NCBI GenBank assembly: GCA_963931925.1
Contig: OZ007570.1
Span: forward strand, 2,413,037 to 2,477,036
DNA from: Onchidella celtica
Taxonomy: Eukaryota > Mollusca > Gastropoda > Systellommatophora > Onchidiidae
DNA length: 64,000 bases
Reading direction: 5' to 3'
The position numbers were made by a program, and so were the translations under genes. The notes below the pieces were generated by a model that saw only the letters and a list, made by a program, of their open reading frames with translations, was not told the origin of the DNA and did not search any database. Shown here piece after piece: positions 45,346 to 57,422 of the stretch; positions within the stretch are counted from its first letter, which is position 1, and each line of letters begins with the position of its first letter.

Positions 45346-46858
45346 CAGTTCACAACTCACAACAGTTCACAACTCACAACACAAATAATATTTGAATATT
45401 TATTAATAATAATATACGGTATATTTATTTAATAATGAATAATAAATTTTGTTGTTGCTGGTGGGGGGGATGATATGGATAAATTTTAATCTATTAATTT
45501 CAATTTTGCCCGGGCAAATACTAAAGCCGCAAAGATTTCACGTCGAATTTCTCAGTTGTGCAAAGAATGGAGCTGGAACAGACTAGAACTAAGGTCCAAG
45601 TGCACAAGGCGACCAACTGATGTCAACACCACTGCATGAGAGAGGGGGGGGGGGCAGGAGACAATGAGGGCAACAGAGTGGGAGAAAGAGAAAGGGGGAG
45701 CGAGAGATAAAGAGGCAGAGAGGAGGGGAAAACAGATAGGAAGAGAGGTGGCAGAGAGAGAGAGAGAGAGAGAGGGGGAGGGACAGAGAGAGCCTACACG
45801 ACATTACAGACTGTATTCACGTTGTCACAGATGCGCGTCGTGAGACATAATTATTTATCAAGTCACACCGAGCGCGAACACGTACTACATAGCAGTACAA
45901 CTCACCAACCCTCCAGCCCAAACAGCGCACACGGAAACTATGTACTTCCGTCTGAGGACAAAGGTTTTAAAGTTATCAAAAGCGAATCTAGGCTTCGTCC
46001 ACATTCACTCGTAGTGATAGGGGAACTTCATCGTTGGCGAAAAGATAATTCTGCAGTTGTTCGTTCTGATGAAACGAGTCACACGCCCACCTCAAGTTTC
46101 ATTTTCTACTGGTTGCACTGCGCACTTGTGACACCACTCAAAGGACGTGCACACAGATCAGTCTTGGACTTTAGAATCTGCCAACCTCGCGTGGGACGCA
46201 CCCATCATTTAAACCGCTTTGGTAAACGTAGTCAAACGGTAGCCAACATTTTTTAACTGAGATAAAAGTAGAATGACCTCTTATCTACAATGAGAGTGGT
46301 TGGCTCGTAATGATTTGCTGCTCGGTATCATGTAATAATATTCAATAGTACTAACACATAGTTACTGTGCGCTTGCCACTTGTCTCAGGACATAAAAAAA
46401 CTGTTTAAACTGAGAGGATTTGGACAGTTTGTGTGTGAAAAGAACACTGAAGACTAAAGTCTCTTTAGCTTTCTTTTGTAACTGTAAGGGCAATATTTCA
46501 GCCATCTATACTCAAACGCTTCTGAGAGGAAATTCATATATCCATCTTAAATGACCGCCACCATCCCTCTGTTTCATCAAATTTCTAGATCATCCAAGAA
46601 CAACAGAATAATACACGTGAAAGCAAACAGGGAAAGATACAGAAGATTATTTTTGCCTTCAGCAATTCGCCTCAACAAGTCATTTTAATTAGATGTTTGC
46701 CACATTTCATTAAGGTTCTTTAATCTTTACCAGGTCATTTCATATATACGCCTGTTATTGAGTTGTGATATGTTTATCTAATGATACGTAAGATGTGTGT
46801 ATCACGTATGTGCTCTTAAACGCTCTGTGAAACAGAATTTCCCTCATGGGATAATAAA
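45346..46858. other. No gene supported; GA-rich simple sequence
   Basis: An AG-rich microsatellite spans about 45640-45795. An open frame of 144 codons at 45822-46256 has no recognisable domain or splice context, so I do not call it. Confidence 0.4.
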
Positions 46859-46913
46859 GTGATTCTTATCTTATCTTATCTTATCTTATCTTATCTTATC
46901 ATCTTTTATCTTA
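46859..46913 (+). repeat. (TTATC)n microsatellite
   Basis: About nine TTATC-type units. Confidence 0.9.
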
Positions 46914-47216
46914 TGAATAATGTTTTCATTCCATGGGTCACAGTGCATGTGAGTTTGACTCGACTACACAGAAATTGTTTTAAATTTAGAGAATTTGTGC
47001 ATTTTGTGTGTAAAAAGAGCAATAAATTTCCTTTAGCTTTCTTTAGTACCTGTAGGGGCAAAATACACGCATACTGTTATCTGACCTGTCTAATTGTATA
47101 CGGATCACAATGCCCACTACATAGGAATAACGTCTCCTTCTGTCTCAAGCGTAAAATGACCGAAAAACAAAAAACAAAAAACAAAAAAGGTTGCAGGTTG
47201 TAAAGCCAAGAGTTAG

Positions 47217-47500
47217 AAATAAACATTACAGATACATTTTAATAAACATTACAGATACATTTTAATAAACATTACAGATACATTTTAATAAACATTACAG
47301 ATACATTTTAATAAACATTACAGATACATTTTAATAAACATTACAGATACATTTTAATAAACATTACAGATACATTTTAATAAACATTACAGATACATTT
47401 TAATAAACATTACAGATACATTTTAATAAACATTACAGATACATTTTAATAAACATTACAGATACATTTTAATAAACATTACAGATACATTTTAATAAAG
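47217..47500 (+). repeat. 23-bp minisatellite, about 12 identical copies
   Basis: The unit AATAAACATTACAGATACATTTT is repeated with no visible change, which points to recent expansion. Confidence 0.95.
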
Positions 47501-49136
47501 CACAAAATGAATCAGGGCATTTTGTTTATTTTTTGTTTTGCTTAAAGCTTTTGTCCTGACAATTCGGACACATTAATTAAAAAAAAAAACACGTCAATAA
47601 CCACATCTGCTTGACAATAAATGATTGTCCCAGCATCAGCAGCACGTCACAATTCATGAGATAAAAACACGACCACCATTACATGATTATCAATACATGT
47701 ATTATATGGACAGCATGTGACTAATTAGTTACGTGCTGTGTAATACCAATAACCTAATTATATATTATGTCGTACTTCTTTCTGTAAAGCCTAGTACAAG
47801 CCCAATGTTTGGCAACTCCAAAATCTTACATCGTTTCCAGAATTACTACGATTTTTTTTTCTCTAGTGGTCTGGTGTGCATTATGACAAAGAAATGATGT
47901 AAGTTTTTTTTTTTTCACAAATTGCCACAGTCTTCTTATCTAACTTCATGGAAATTTTAATTGTCCTCGTTAGGCCTGACAGACTACATCGACCGAGTGG
48001 CCAGATGCAGCATAATCTTGACCTCTGAAAGTCAGCCAAAATTCCGGCCCCCAAGGCGATCAAGTAAAAACACATGAAGAAGACAATGTGCAGATAGAGA
48101 AAGACAGAGAAAAAGTGATCTGGAGTGACCTGGAGATTAGCTTATAAAGACAACAGACTTATGAGCTGAGTTTTTACTATGCACTAATTTCACTTGCCAC
48201 TGATAAACCACTGGCTAAAAAATAATGATAAAAATGACAGTACGGTACGTCTTTATTCCAAATTTATCTTACCTTGGTCACTGAAACATCGCACTTGTCT
48301 CACACTACAGTGCAGATTTGAATTTATCAGCCCGCCTTTCCCGGAAAGTATTGATATCGCCCGACCAGACATTAAATATGATTTAAAATCCTGGGTAATG
48401 CTATGATAAAAAGGGGGCGAGTCAGATGGGGTTTCTTTTATCAAGAAAATGTATCACGTAGCGAAGCCACTGATTTATTTGTGAACTGTACACACGCGCG
48501 ACGCGGTCTTTATTCTGTGGGAAGAAGGAGAAAAAAAAATATGGGCAGGATTTCCAGATCAACCAACACGTTTGAAAGATCTCGTGACCAGGATGTTAAT
48601 TGCTGAGGGCTTTGAATTGTCTGGACTCAAGTGGTGTACGTACCTCTCCGAATTAACAACAAATCAAAGACAAAACTCTGGCCTAATCTAGGTCCTGAAA
48701 TGACAGTTTAATTACATGTACATGTAATTTGTTACACTGAAACTGAAAGGAATGCCATACACAACTTTAGCCAGGCACATATTTCATGTTCTGAGTGTTG
48801 ATCGTCGGGCACTCGTATTTCCTATAAAAACACCCATTTATAGGACTAGCTCGCTAAAGTCGCGTCCTTGCAAAGTCCCTATTCTGTGAATCCAATGGAA
48901 CTCTCCCCCCCCCCCCCCCAATTGCTGCTGCTAGTCACACTTCTTCAGTCATGCAGCAAGACAACATTAAGACTGCAGAAACAGACATAGAATAAAAACA
49001 GATAGAAGAAAACAGACGTGCGGGACTTTGGTAATGTAAGAATTTACCATCTCCATCGGGGAGCACATTGGTTTAGTTAGGGTGATACTAGGGTTAACTG
49101 AACTATATAAAAGTGTCTAAATAAATCTTGTGGGAT
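47501..49136. other. No gene supported
   Basis: Contains a C run at about 48905-48919. Overlapping open stretches on opposite strands at 48194-48606 show no motif. Confidence 0.4.
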
Positions 49137-49984
49137 GGGGATGGGGGGTGGGGAGCTGTGTTACTTTCTCCACGTGGGGGGGTGGGGAGCTGTGTTACTT
49201 TCTCTACGTGGGGGGGGGGGGGGAGCTGTGTTACTTTCTCTACGTGGGGGGGTGGGGAGCTGTGTTACTTTCTCTACGTGGGGGGGTGGGGAGCTGTGTT
49301 ACTTTCTCCACGTGGGGGGATGGGGAGCTGTGTTACTTTCTCTACGTGGGGGGGTGGGGAGCTGTGTTACTTTCTCTACGTGGGGGGGTGGGGAGCTGTG
49401 TTACTTTCTCTACGTGGGGGGGGGGGTGGGGAGCTGTGTTACTTTCTCTACGTGGGGGGGGGGTGGGGAGCTGTGTTACTTTCTCTACGTGGGGGGGTGG
49501 GGAGCTGTGTTACTTTCTCTACGTGGGGGGGTGGGGAGCTGTGTTACTTTCTCTACGTGGGGGGGTGGGGAGCTGTGTTACTTTCTCTACGTGGGGGGGT
49601 GGGGAGCTGTGTTACTTTCTCTACGTGGGGGGGGGGGTGGGGAGCTGTGTTACTTTCTCTACGTGGGGGGGGGGGGTGGGGAGCTGTGTTACTTTCTCTA
49701 CGTGGGGGGGGGGAGCTGTGTTACTTTCTCTACGTGGGGGGGGGTGGGGGAGCTGTGTTACTTTCTCTACGTGGGGGGGTGGGGGAGCTGTGTTACTTTC
49801 TCTACGTGGGGGGGGGGGGGTGGGGAGCTGTGTTACTTTCTCTACGTGGGGGGGTGGGGAGCTGTGTTACTTTCTCTACGTGGGGGGGTGGGGAGCTGTG
49901 TTACTTTCTCTACGTGGGGGGGTGGGGAGCTGTGTTACTTTCTCTACGTGGGGGGGTGGGGAGCTGTGTTACTTTCTCTACGTG
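49137..49984 (+). repeat. G-rich minisatellite, 24 copies of about 34-40 bp
   Basis: Each unit is GAGCTGTGTTACTTTCTC, then TACGTGGGG and a G tract of variable length (6-13), then TGGG. I count 24 copies of GAGCTGTGTTAC. Only the G tract changes in length. Plus-strand open frames of over 300 codons exist in all three frames because no unit contains a stop; they are artefacts of the repeat. Confidence 0.95.
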
Positions 49985-50968
49985 TACCAAATCCCCACCC
50001 CATCCCCTCAAAAAAAAAGGACGTGGGGTGGGGGGGGGGGGGGATCAGGCAGATAATAAGTAAACTAGGAAGCAGAGTCAAGTGGGAGAAAAAGGTTAAG
50101 CAGACAAAAAAGTCTCATCATGAGAGAAACAATGAACAAACCCATGTTCCAATTGCGTAAAACCGAATTGCTTCTTCTCGGACTCCCTATATTAGCATTG
50201 AGGGTAGAGGTTAAAGCAACCTCAATCTTCGGTTAAAGAAGAGGCTGTCATCTGTTCCTCTTTGACCACGGTCGCATGAAGCCAGCTGGGGGGAGGGGGG
50301 GGGGATTGCGGCGTTTTGGGAACGCCCCCTTCCCTTCTCTTCTGATCGATCAACTGACACTGTGGCAAGATTTGGCCTTGGCAGGTTGGATAAACCAGAG
50401 GGTTTTTTTTTTAAACTTTTATCTTTCAAGAGCACGAAGCTGCTGATAGAAACACTTCCCATGCAACGCCACATTTTTTTTCTAGTAATGTTTTTGGCAG
50501 GATGAATGATTTAAGTCCTTGATGGTTATGTGTTTTTATACTGAAGAACAAAATGAATGAACGACCAGCCTAGTGATTAACCACGTGAAAAATGGACTCA
50601 TCCGATCGGCACAATTACGTAACTCACTGCATGTGTTTGAAAGAATAGGACAAGAAAGGAATGAAAACGACAAAAATTGTGAGTGTATAAGAATGGGGAG
50701 GTCCTCCGCCCGTCCGCGCCAGTCACGAAAACACTAAAGATGAGACTTTTGAGCGGGCTTATCAAACGGTTGGGTTTAGTATTTGTATGGGACAAAGAAA
50801 GAAGAAAGAACGAATGAAAGCGCGGGTTAGGGGGGGTCTTCATCATTATTATGTTTGTTAACGTTTTGGTAAGTGGCGCGGACGGGGGGATTGGAAGACC
50901 TTCCTAAGAATGAGCTCACAAGTGACGAGTGACTGAGCCAGATCAAAACTGAATCCTCGCAACACCGT
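49985..50968. other. No gene supported
   Basis: G runs at 50030-50043 and 50288-50304. Nothing coding. Confidence 0.4.
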
Positions 50969-52206
50969 TGTCACGAGTGGAGTGAGCGATAGTTAATAAT
51001 TACGGGGGGAAAGGAGGAGAGTAAAATTAACGCACGTAGACAAGTAAGGAAAAGCGTGCATGTTATGAGTGGTGGGGGTCTGAATGAGGCGAGAGCGCTG
51101 TATTACTATCACTGCACACTAAGACGTCTAAGAGAGCGGACGTAGGAGAAAGCCCCAGAGGGCGAACATAAGGAGAGCAGTCGGAAGACTTGGGAGTAGT
51201 GTTATTCCAGTGATGACTGGTAGGTGAAACGATGATTGATAATTATGATTGATGTATTATATTCGTCTTATTACCATGATGTAAATAAGTATATGTGAGG
51301 AATGTGGAAGTCCTTGATATTGGATATAGCAATGTGCGCCATGAGCGATAGATGAAAGTTGAGTTCATGGATTTGTAGCACGAGTGAGTATTGTGTACTA
51401 CGATGGAGGTGTGTTACCGTAAGATGTTTGGTGAGTGAAATGTGAACTATTGTGTGTACGCTTCATGGGTTGTAAGGAGAGGTGGAGTGAATAGAAATGG
51501 TATGGTAGTATACCAATGTAATGTTATTCTTGTAGGTGTCGGGGACGGGCCGAAGAGCCACCTCGGTGAGCACAGGGGATAGGCCAGCATAGGGCCGGAG
51601 GCCACACATAGGCCAAGAGTGAGGCTGTCGGTGCAGGACAGTAGAGGCACATAAAGTCGTGGCAGTCTGGCCACGGACAGGGACGTAGATATGAGCGTGA
51701 ATGTGCTAATTGAAATGATAATGTACTATTGCCATGTTGAGGGGCTATTGAAATGATAATGTACTATTGCCATGTTGAGGGGCTATTGAAATGATAATGT
51801 ACTATTGCCATGTTGAGGGGCTATTGAAATGATAATGTGTTATTGCCCTGCTGAGGTGCTAGTGGAATGCTAAGGTGTTATGGCAATAGGAAGGTGATAT
51901 TGAGAGACTGCGGTGCCAGTGAATTATTAATGTGCTATTAAGACCCTGAGGGGAGAGGCTGAGGCCGAAGTGTCTTTAGGAAGTAACTACCGGGTTGAGG
52001 ATCCGAGGAAGAGTGCATGTGGGAATAAGGCCGTTGTACGGCAGTTAAATTCAATAATATAATGTATGTAATTGCGCTATTATCTGTATAATTATGTTTA
52101 ATAAATGTGTGAGTCTGATGGGTTGTTCTGTTAAGTGTTAAACTTGTTCGTTCGTGATTGTTGTCTTGTTATAATTATTACATCTCCCAGTCTGGGATTT
52201 GTGACA
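50969..52206 (+). mobile_element. Solo LTR of the element-2 family, nested at the edge of MITE M2
   Basis: TGTCACGAGTGG to TTTGTGACA, 1238 bp, flanked by ACCGT and ACTGT (5-bp duplication with one change). It is closest to the solo LTR at 9923-11115. It is longer because an internal unit of about 37 bp (GATAATGTACTATTGCCATG with GGGGCTATTGAAAT) is present about three to four times at 51711-51840. Confidence 0.94.
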
Positions 52207-52446
52207 ACTGTCCCCAGGCCCGAGACGGTTCAATTCGCCAAATTCCGTCCATCCACTTCGCGCACGTATCATCCATGTCAACAATGCAACGTTACAGTTC
52301 ACTCCACACCCCTTCATAACTGAACGAAAAAGACTAGTAGGCCTACCATAGAGCTCTGTGAGTAGCACTCAATACGCACGCAAAATTGTGGACATAATTA
52401 TAGTGAAAGAAGGAATGGTCCATCTCGATATTCTGTGTCCCAGCCA
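52207..52446 (-). mobile_element. MITE family M2, copy 2 (inverted relative to copy 1)
   Basis: The reverse complement aligns along most of its length with 42050-42270. The right end CATCTCGATATTCTGTGTCC and the left CCCGAGACGG stretch form imperfect TIRs. The solo LTR inserted at or within the left TIR. Confidence 0.65.
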
Positions 52447-53067
52447 AGGCTCAACACACGTAAACCACTGCTGTTTATGACTTTATATGTTGTGAAGTTC
52501 AGACTGACATAAAGAGGTATACAAAATCGCGGACGGGGGGGGGGGGGGGGTGGGGTACCTAGCTTATGTCAGCACGGCTGTTCGAAATGGCCTGAGGGCG
52601 TGCGTTAAGTTTGCCGTGGCGGGGGGGTAATAAATCTCGGTAGCCTGACAGGTGCAGGGGATTCCCCTAGGCGGTAGATTTAAGTACAGCATGTATTCTG
52701 GATACTGCAATATCATCCCCTGCTTCACTTTAACACATAAATATTACAGAATCTAATGTAATATGTCAAAACACAGTTTTCAAAGCAAATTCACTATACC
52801 ATTGAAATGAAGCTGAAATTCTTGGGGTAAGATGTAAAAACTGTCTGTTGTCTGAGGCCCAATCTGGTCTTTTAAAAAATCTGAAGAACTGCCCCCCCCC
52901 CCCCCCCCCGATTTGGTCTTTTAAAAAATCTGGAGAACTGCCCCCCCCCCCCCCCCCTGTATGAATAATAAATTATTACCTACATGATTTGTTGCAAGGA
53001 GCCAGAACTTAAAGAAGAGGGAAATAATGTTGGCTGAATTTAACAGTACGAAAAAAAAAAATCCGAT
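52447..53067. other. No gene; 53-bp direct duplication around two C runs
   Basis: GGTCTTTTAAAAAATCTG followed by GAACTG and a long C run occurs twice (about 52865-52911 and 52916-52957). A G run lies at 52537-52550. Confidence 0.6.
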
Positions 53068-53074
53068 GTTGGTT

Positions 53075-53290
53075 GGGAAGGAGTTCCGTACTCGAGCGCC
53101 AAAGACCAGAAACTAACTAAAAGAGATGATACATAGCTACCCCGGGGGCTTTCCCTGATATGTCAATCTGACTACTGCCCAGGCGAACATCGGCCTACGG
53201 CCTCGATGATACAAACTGACTAGACCCTCACGTCGTTACTTATCAATCTGACAATCTGACAAAGTGGCGCTCGAGTAAGGTACTCCTCCC
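53075..53290 (+). mobile_element. MITE family M1-related, short copy with perfect 7-bp flanking duplication
   Basis: 216 bp with TIRs of about 26 bp (left GGGAAGGAGTTCCGTACTCG, inner part CTCGAGCGCCA, inverted at the right). It is flanked by GTTGGTT at 53068-53074 and 53291-53297. It shares a core with M1 and with 53686-53873. Confidence 0.75.
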
Positions 53291-53685
53291 GTTGGTTGTT
53301 TGCTAAACACTTCTTCAGCTATTTACCGTTATTGAAGATGTTATTGTTATGTTTTTGTGTTGTCGTTGTCTGTGCATAAATATCAGGGTGTCACTAGCCT
53401 AACTTCAACCCCTGAGACACGAACTTGAAGATCACAGGGGATATTAATACAACCGTGGTCACAAACATGTGACACGAGATCATCGATTTTTTTAGAGTCC
53501 ACAACTTCCTTCTTGCAACTGAGAGAATTTCCGATATTTAGCAATTGCAGTTGTTGTTTTTTTTCCCCATTAATTTTCAGACTGATTTCGCAGAGACGAA
53601 GTTAATGAATCAAGCTTGTCATTCTTACAGGGGATATAGGCGAAAATCACACTAGGTGACTATACATTATGGGAGGACATCCGAA

Positions 53686-53873
53686 TGCGTTCCATAACTC
53701 GACAAGTGCCTAGGCATTGTCAGATTGATTTGTAACGACGTGAGGGTCTAGTCAGCTTGTATCATTGAGGCCGTAGGCCGATGTTCGTCTGGGCAGTAGA
53801 CAGATTGACATAATTATCAGGGAAAGCCGCCGGGGTAGCTTTGTACTGTTTTCACTCGGGCTATGGAACGCAT
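53686..53873 (-). mobile_element. MITE family M1-related, short copy in inverted orientation
   Basis: The ends ATGCGTTCCATA and TATGGAACGCAT are inverted repeats. The interior of about 120 bp is the reverse complement of 53130-53250 with few changes ('cggcctacggcct', 'gactagaccctcacgtcgtt'). Together with the copy at 53075 it makes a 0.8-kb inverted pair. Confidence 0.72.
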
Positions 53874-55030
53874 AAATTATAATTAAGTAGGCCTATTTGT
53901 TTGCCCTTGGTGATCTTCAACTCTTTCCTAGACTCAGACAATATCACCTGCTTTGTGAGACTATAACCAAATATTAGCCCAAAGTATGTCTACATCGAGC
54001 ACTAATACTACCACTACTCCCAAACTGCCAGCTGTCACAGTCGCAGCTGAGCTTAGCCCACCACATACGTATTCCCCGAGCTTACTAAGAAAGCACTTGC
54101 CACTCCACTTTATGACCTCCTAGATCTCCCCTTTTGTGACTGTGGACTGTTCCAGGTTAGCCTAAAATCGGACAAATAAAGGGCACATCTTACACTCAAC
54201 CAAGGAGCTTACACTTCTAAGCTCCTTGCACTCAACTCATTGCTAACAACGCATTAACGTGCACTTTAACATCAGCTTATTTCGAAGGACAAAGAGCCAA
54301 CTGATCCATGGTATTCACACAGCTTTGAAAGTAACATTAAATCAGGTTTATACATACCTGTGCCCATCAACGCCATAATTTAATCCTCATTGCAAATTGT
54401 TGGATCCTCTCCGTTTCTCCGAAATGCAGCAGTGGAACACGGATAGATCTAGAATCTAGATTTACCTGTGTCGTTCATAGAAATACCACTACAAATAAAC
54501 CATTCAACACGTCATGTTGATATGCATGAACGCCGCTCAAGGCTTCAACAACTGAGTCCATGAAAACGCTAAACGTCTCCCACGGCCTTTGGTCTAAACT
54601 AAATCTGGTAACAGACGAACTGAACTGTACTGTAAACTTTTTACGACCCGCTTTTTCGCGCCCCGAGCAGTGTGTTCACCCAGCCAGACTCATGCAATTG
54701 CAACTCGCTTAATTGAATGTGAATGTCACGAACATACATTCAGCGACTGCTTTTTGCCATATCACTTTAGGATATGATATACATGTACCATAGAATAACA
54801 AAATAATTGTCATCACAACGTATTATCATGACAACCTATGTCACGACACCACTTTTACTTCAGGAGCAGACAAAAACAATGTGGTTGAATTTGCCATGCA
54901 ACTGTTCCTGACGGTGGCTAAATATCGTTTAAACGGCACGTGAGTAATTAATTCGTTAATTTTGAGTCCTTAAGCTCTGGCTTGATTCGTCGTCTCGTCT
55001 TCAACAGCACAAGATCGCTGACAAGCAAAG
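53874..55030. other. No gene supported
   Basis: No open frame with domain content and no repeat recognised. Confidence 0.4.
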
Positions 55031-55034
55031 AGGT

Positions 55035-55047
55035 CATCTATCTATCC

Positions 55048-55139
<92 letters not shown>

Positions 55140-55258
55140 GTCCGTCCGTCCGACCGACCGTCCGTCCGTCCGTCCGTCTGTCTTTCTGTCTGCCTGTCTG
55201 TCTGTCTGTCTGTCTGTATGTCTGTCTGTCTGTCTTTCTGTCTGCCTGTGTATGTATC
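55035..55258 (+). repeat. Compound tetranucleotide microsatellite (TATC)n-(GTCC)n-(GTCT)n
   Basis: About 25 TATC units pass into CGTC and then GTCT units with imperfect joins. The two minor blocks look like point-mutation derivatives of the main one. Open frames across it are artefacts. Confidence 0.95.
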
Positions 55259-55279
55259 CATCGCCATTTGATTCAAGCT

Positions 55280-55690
55280 AACGCCAGTTTTTGAGCGCAG
55301 GAACTTCATATTACAAAGGAAGTAATTAGGCTCCAGTGTAATCATGAAAGGCTTTTTAACCGCTGAGACTTAATTCTACAAAATATCAAATTACGTATAG
55401 AAAGACTAAAAGTGTACTTGGGCATATTTTAAAAGGTCTTGAAATTCACTATATTTTTAATACTTTCGTTGATTTTGAGCCACAGCTGAGCTTCACAGAA
55501 GAAAGTGTTTCCAACATTCTGAGCCGGGGTAAAAAAAAAAAACAAACATTTTCTTCGAGTAGACAAAGTATGACAGAAAGTTTCGTTCTGGGCCTCAATT
55601 ATTTACACATTGGTAATCGAAGGTCAACTCTAAAAATCACATCTGTGTACTTCCCGAGTCAGCGGGCCAGCGCCAACTAGTATCACTAAT
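55280..55690 (+). repeat. Dispersed repeat X, copy 3, uninterrupted
   Basis: Carries in one piece the blocks that are split by the foldback at 25131-25460 and 29448-29600, including CTGAGCCGGGGT at the point of insertion. Ends with CGAGTCAGCGGGCC and CTAG-T. Confidence 0.65.
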
Positions 55691-56663
55691 AACTGCTGTA
55701 CTATTATTTCATTTTTTTTTTCATACAATACTGTCAAGAATTCAATGTTACTTACCACTCACGCTTTCTTTAATAAGTCATAATTACATTGGCCATGCCT
55801 AAATGGTTTTATGCACTTTTTCAACGACGCAGCTGCCTCTGTTCCCATGCAGGGATCTCAGATCAAGTAGGACACGTTTGCCTAGAATTAGGTAAGAATG
55901 TAATGTGTTTGAATGTTAACACTCCTCATGTGGATTATCAGATATCTGCCAAACTTTAGAAAGTGCGATTAATCCAACCAACAACCCTAAGGAACGTCAA
56001 GTTTGCTCACAGGAATCATTCCTACGTAGATCCTCTGGTTGCAAACATCGTACCTGCAAAACCTACCAATACTACGGAACTCTTCCTCGGGTTGACGTAG
56101 GGTTGCTGGCTGTTAAGTTACAAAAGGTCTGCTTGCGTTTTCCATAACCAAAATTATTATGTAATTCTTATGCAGGTAGCCTGTAGATTTATGGTACATT
56201 GATAAACTTCTTCTTCTTCTTCTTCTTTTATAGTTGGTTCGTCTATAAGACGATTCCCCAACTGCACAGTAATTCAGTACGTAAATAACTGGCTTACAAA
56301 AAGTTATAAGAATGCAAGTGCTTCCATGGAGGCAAATGCTCTCTTGACTTGGTCTACTAATGGTCACTTCGGGTCATACCCAGTGAAGTGCTAAATAAAT
56401 TTGTACAATAGGACTGGGGTGTATCTGGTCACAACAACAAAAACTGGCAACAGAGCAGTAAGGGCAATCAGGCAGTCGTACGAGGGCATGTTTGTGTTTA
56501 CTTCCGGTAAATTTCACATGTGCCACGGCAAAAGTGAAAGTAGACTATTGAGAGAACCATCACAAGAAAGTTTAAAAGACGCATCTCACCTTTATTAGCT
56601 TGAAAAGGAAGCTGACCAGAGGTATTGGAATAACGATGACACGGACTTACATTTAAAACGCCT
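55691..56663. other. No gene supported; contains second copy of the 1868-2052 repeat
   Basis: Homology to 1868-2052 spans about 55970-56125. A CTT microsatellite lies near 56208-56228. Confidence 0.4.
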
Positions 56664-56905
56664 TAGATTTAGCTGTACTAGATCTAGAGTCTAGATCTAG
56701 ATCTAGATATATAGATAGGCTACTCGAGTCTAGCTACTACTAGATCTAGATCTAGAGTCTAGATCTAGACTAGATCTAGAATCTAGATCTAGTCTAGTAT
56801 TAGATCTAGATCTAGATTAGATCTACTTAAATTATAATTATTACTATAGGCCTAATTACTCTAGATCTAGACACTAGAATAGATCTTGAGAGACTCTAGG
56901 TGTAG
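56664..56905 (+). repeat. AGATCTAG palindrome-rich simple repeat
   Basis: Dozens of overlapping AGATCT, CTAGAT and TCTAGA hexamers, many of them palindromes, with irregular spacing. It is not a fixed-period tandem array, and more copies are scattered to 57055 and at 58010-58145. Confidence 0.8.
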
Positions 56906-57422
56906 GCCCTAGATCCAAGTGGGGAAGGAAACCCGTAAACAAACGTATCTCTACATCTTGATCACAGTTTTGATCCAAAAGGAAAGAAAAAAATTGTTTA
57001 TAAATAAATTTTTTCAAACCAGAGACGAGAGTCTAGATTTAGATCTAGACACTAGATTTTAATTTCAAAGTGTTTTATCCACTGATACTGTCGGATAAAA
57101 TTTCCCGTAGGATTTTTTTTATCCGCCAATATAAATTCTGGATTTGTGAGTCATGTCCCCTGATTCAAACTCTTTCTCCGTCTTCTTCCCATGTTCCGTT
57201 CATCCCAATGCGATCAACATTCATAGCCTATTGGGCAAACTAAGTGCAAGTGTTGAAAATGATATTGAAATTGGAGAGGCTTTTCTGAATAAAAATGGAA
57301 TTTTATTGATTAAATGATAGGCCTACATACGGAGGTGCAGGTCTAATCAGTAGATAGCCTATGGGTTTCTTGGTTTGGACGTGCTTATAAATCTATTTAG
57401 TAAGAATTCCTTCACAATTACT

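Noticed and set aside
45822-46256. 144-codon frame as a possible gene
   Set aside because: No recognisable domain, no signal, no splice context; composition like the surrounding non-coding DNA.
47217-47500. CRISPR-like array
   Set aside because: Repeats are directly adjacent with no unique spacers, and the context is a eukaryotic genome. It is a minisatellite.
49128-50160. Three overlapping glycine-rich frames of 308-341 codons
   Set aside because: All are readings of the same G-rich minisatellite. Equal openness in all three frames shows lack of stops in the unit, not coding selection.
54982-55281. Frame of repeated YLSI and SVCL
   Set aside because: Translation of the tetranucleotide microsatellite.
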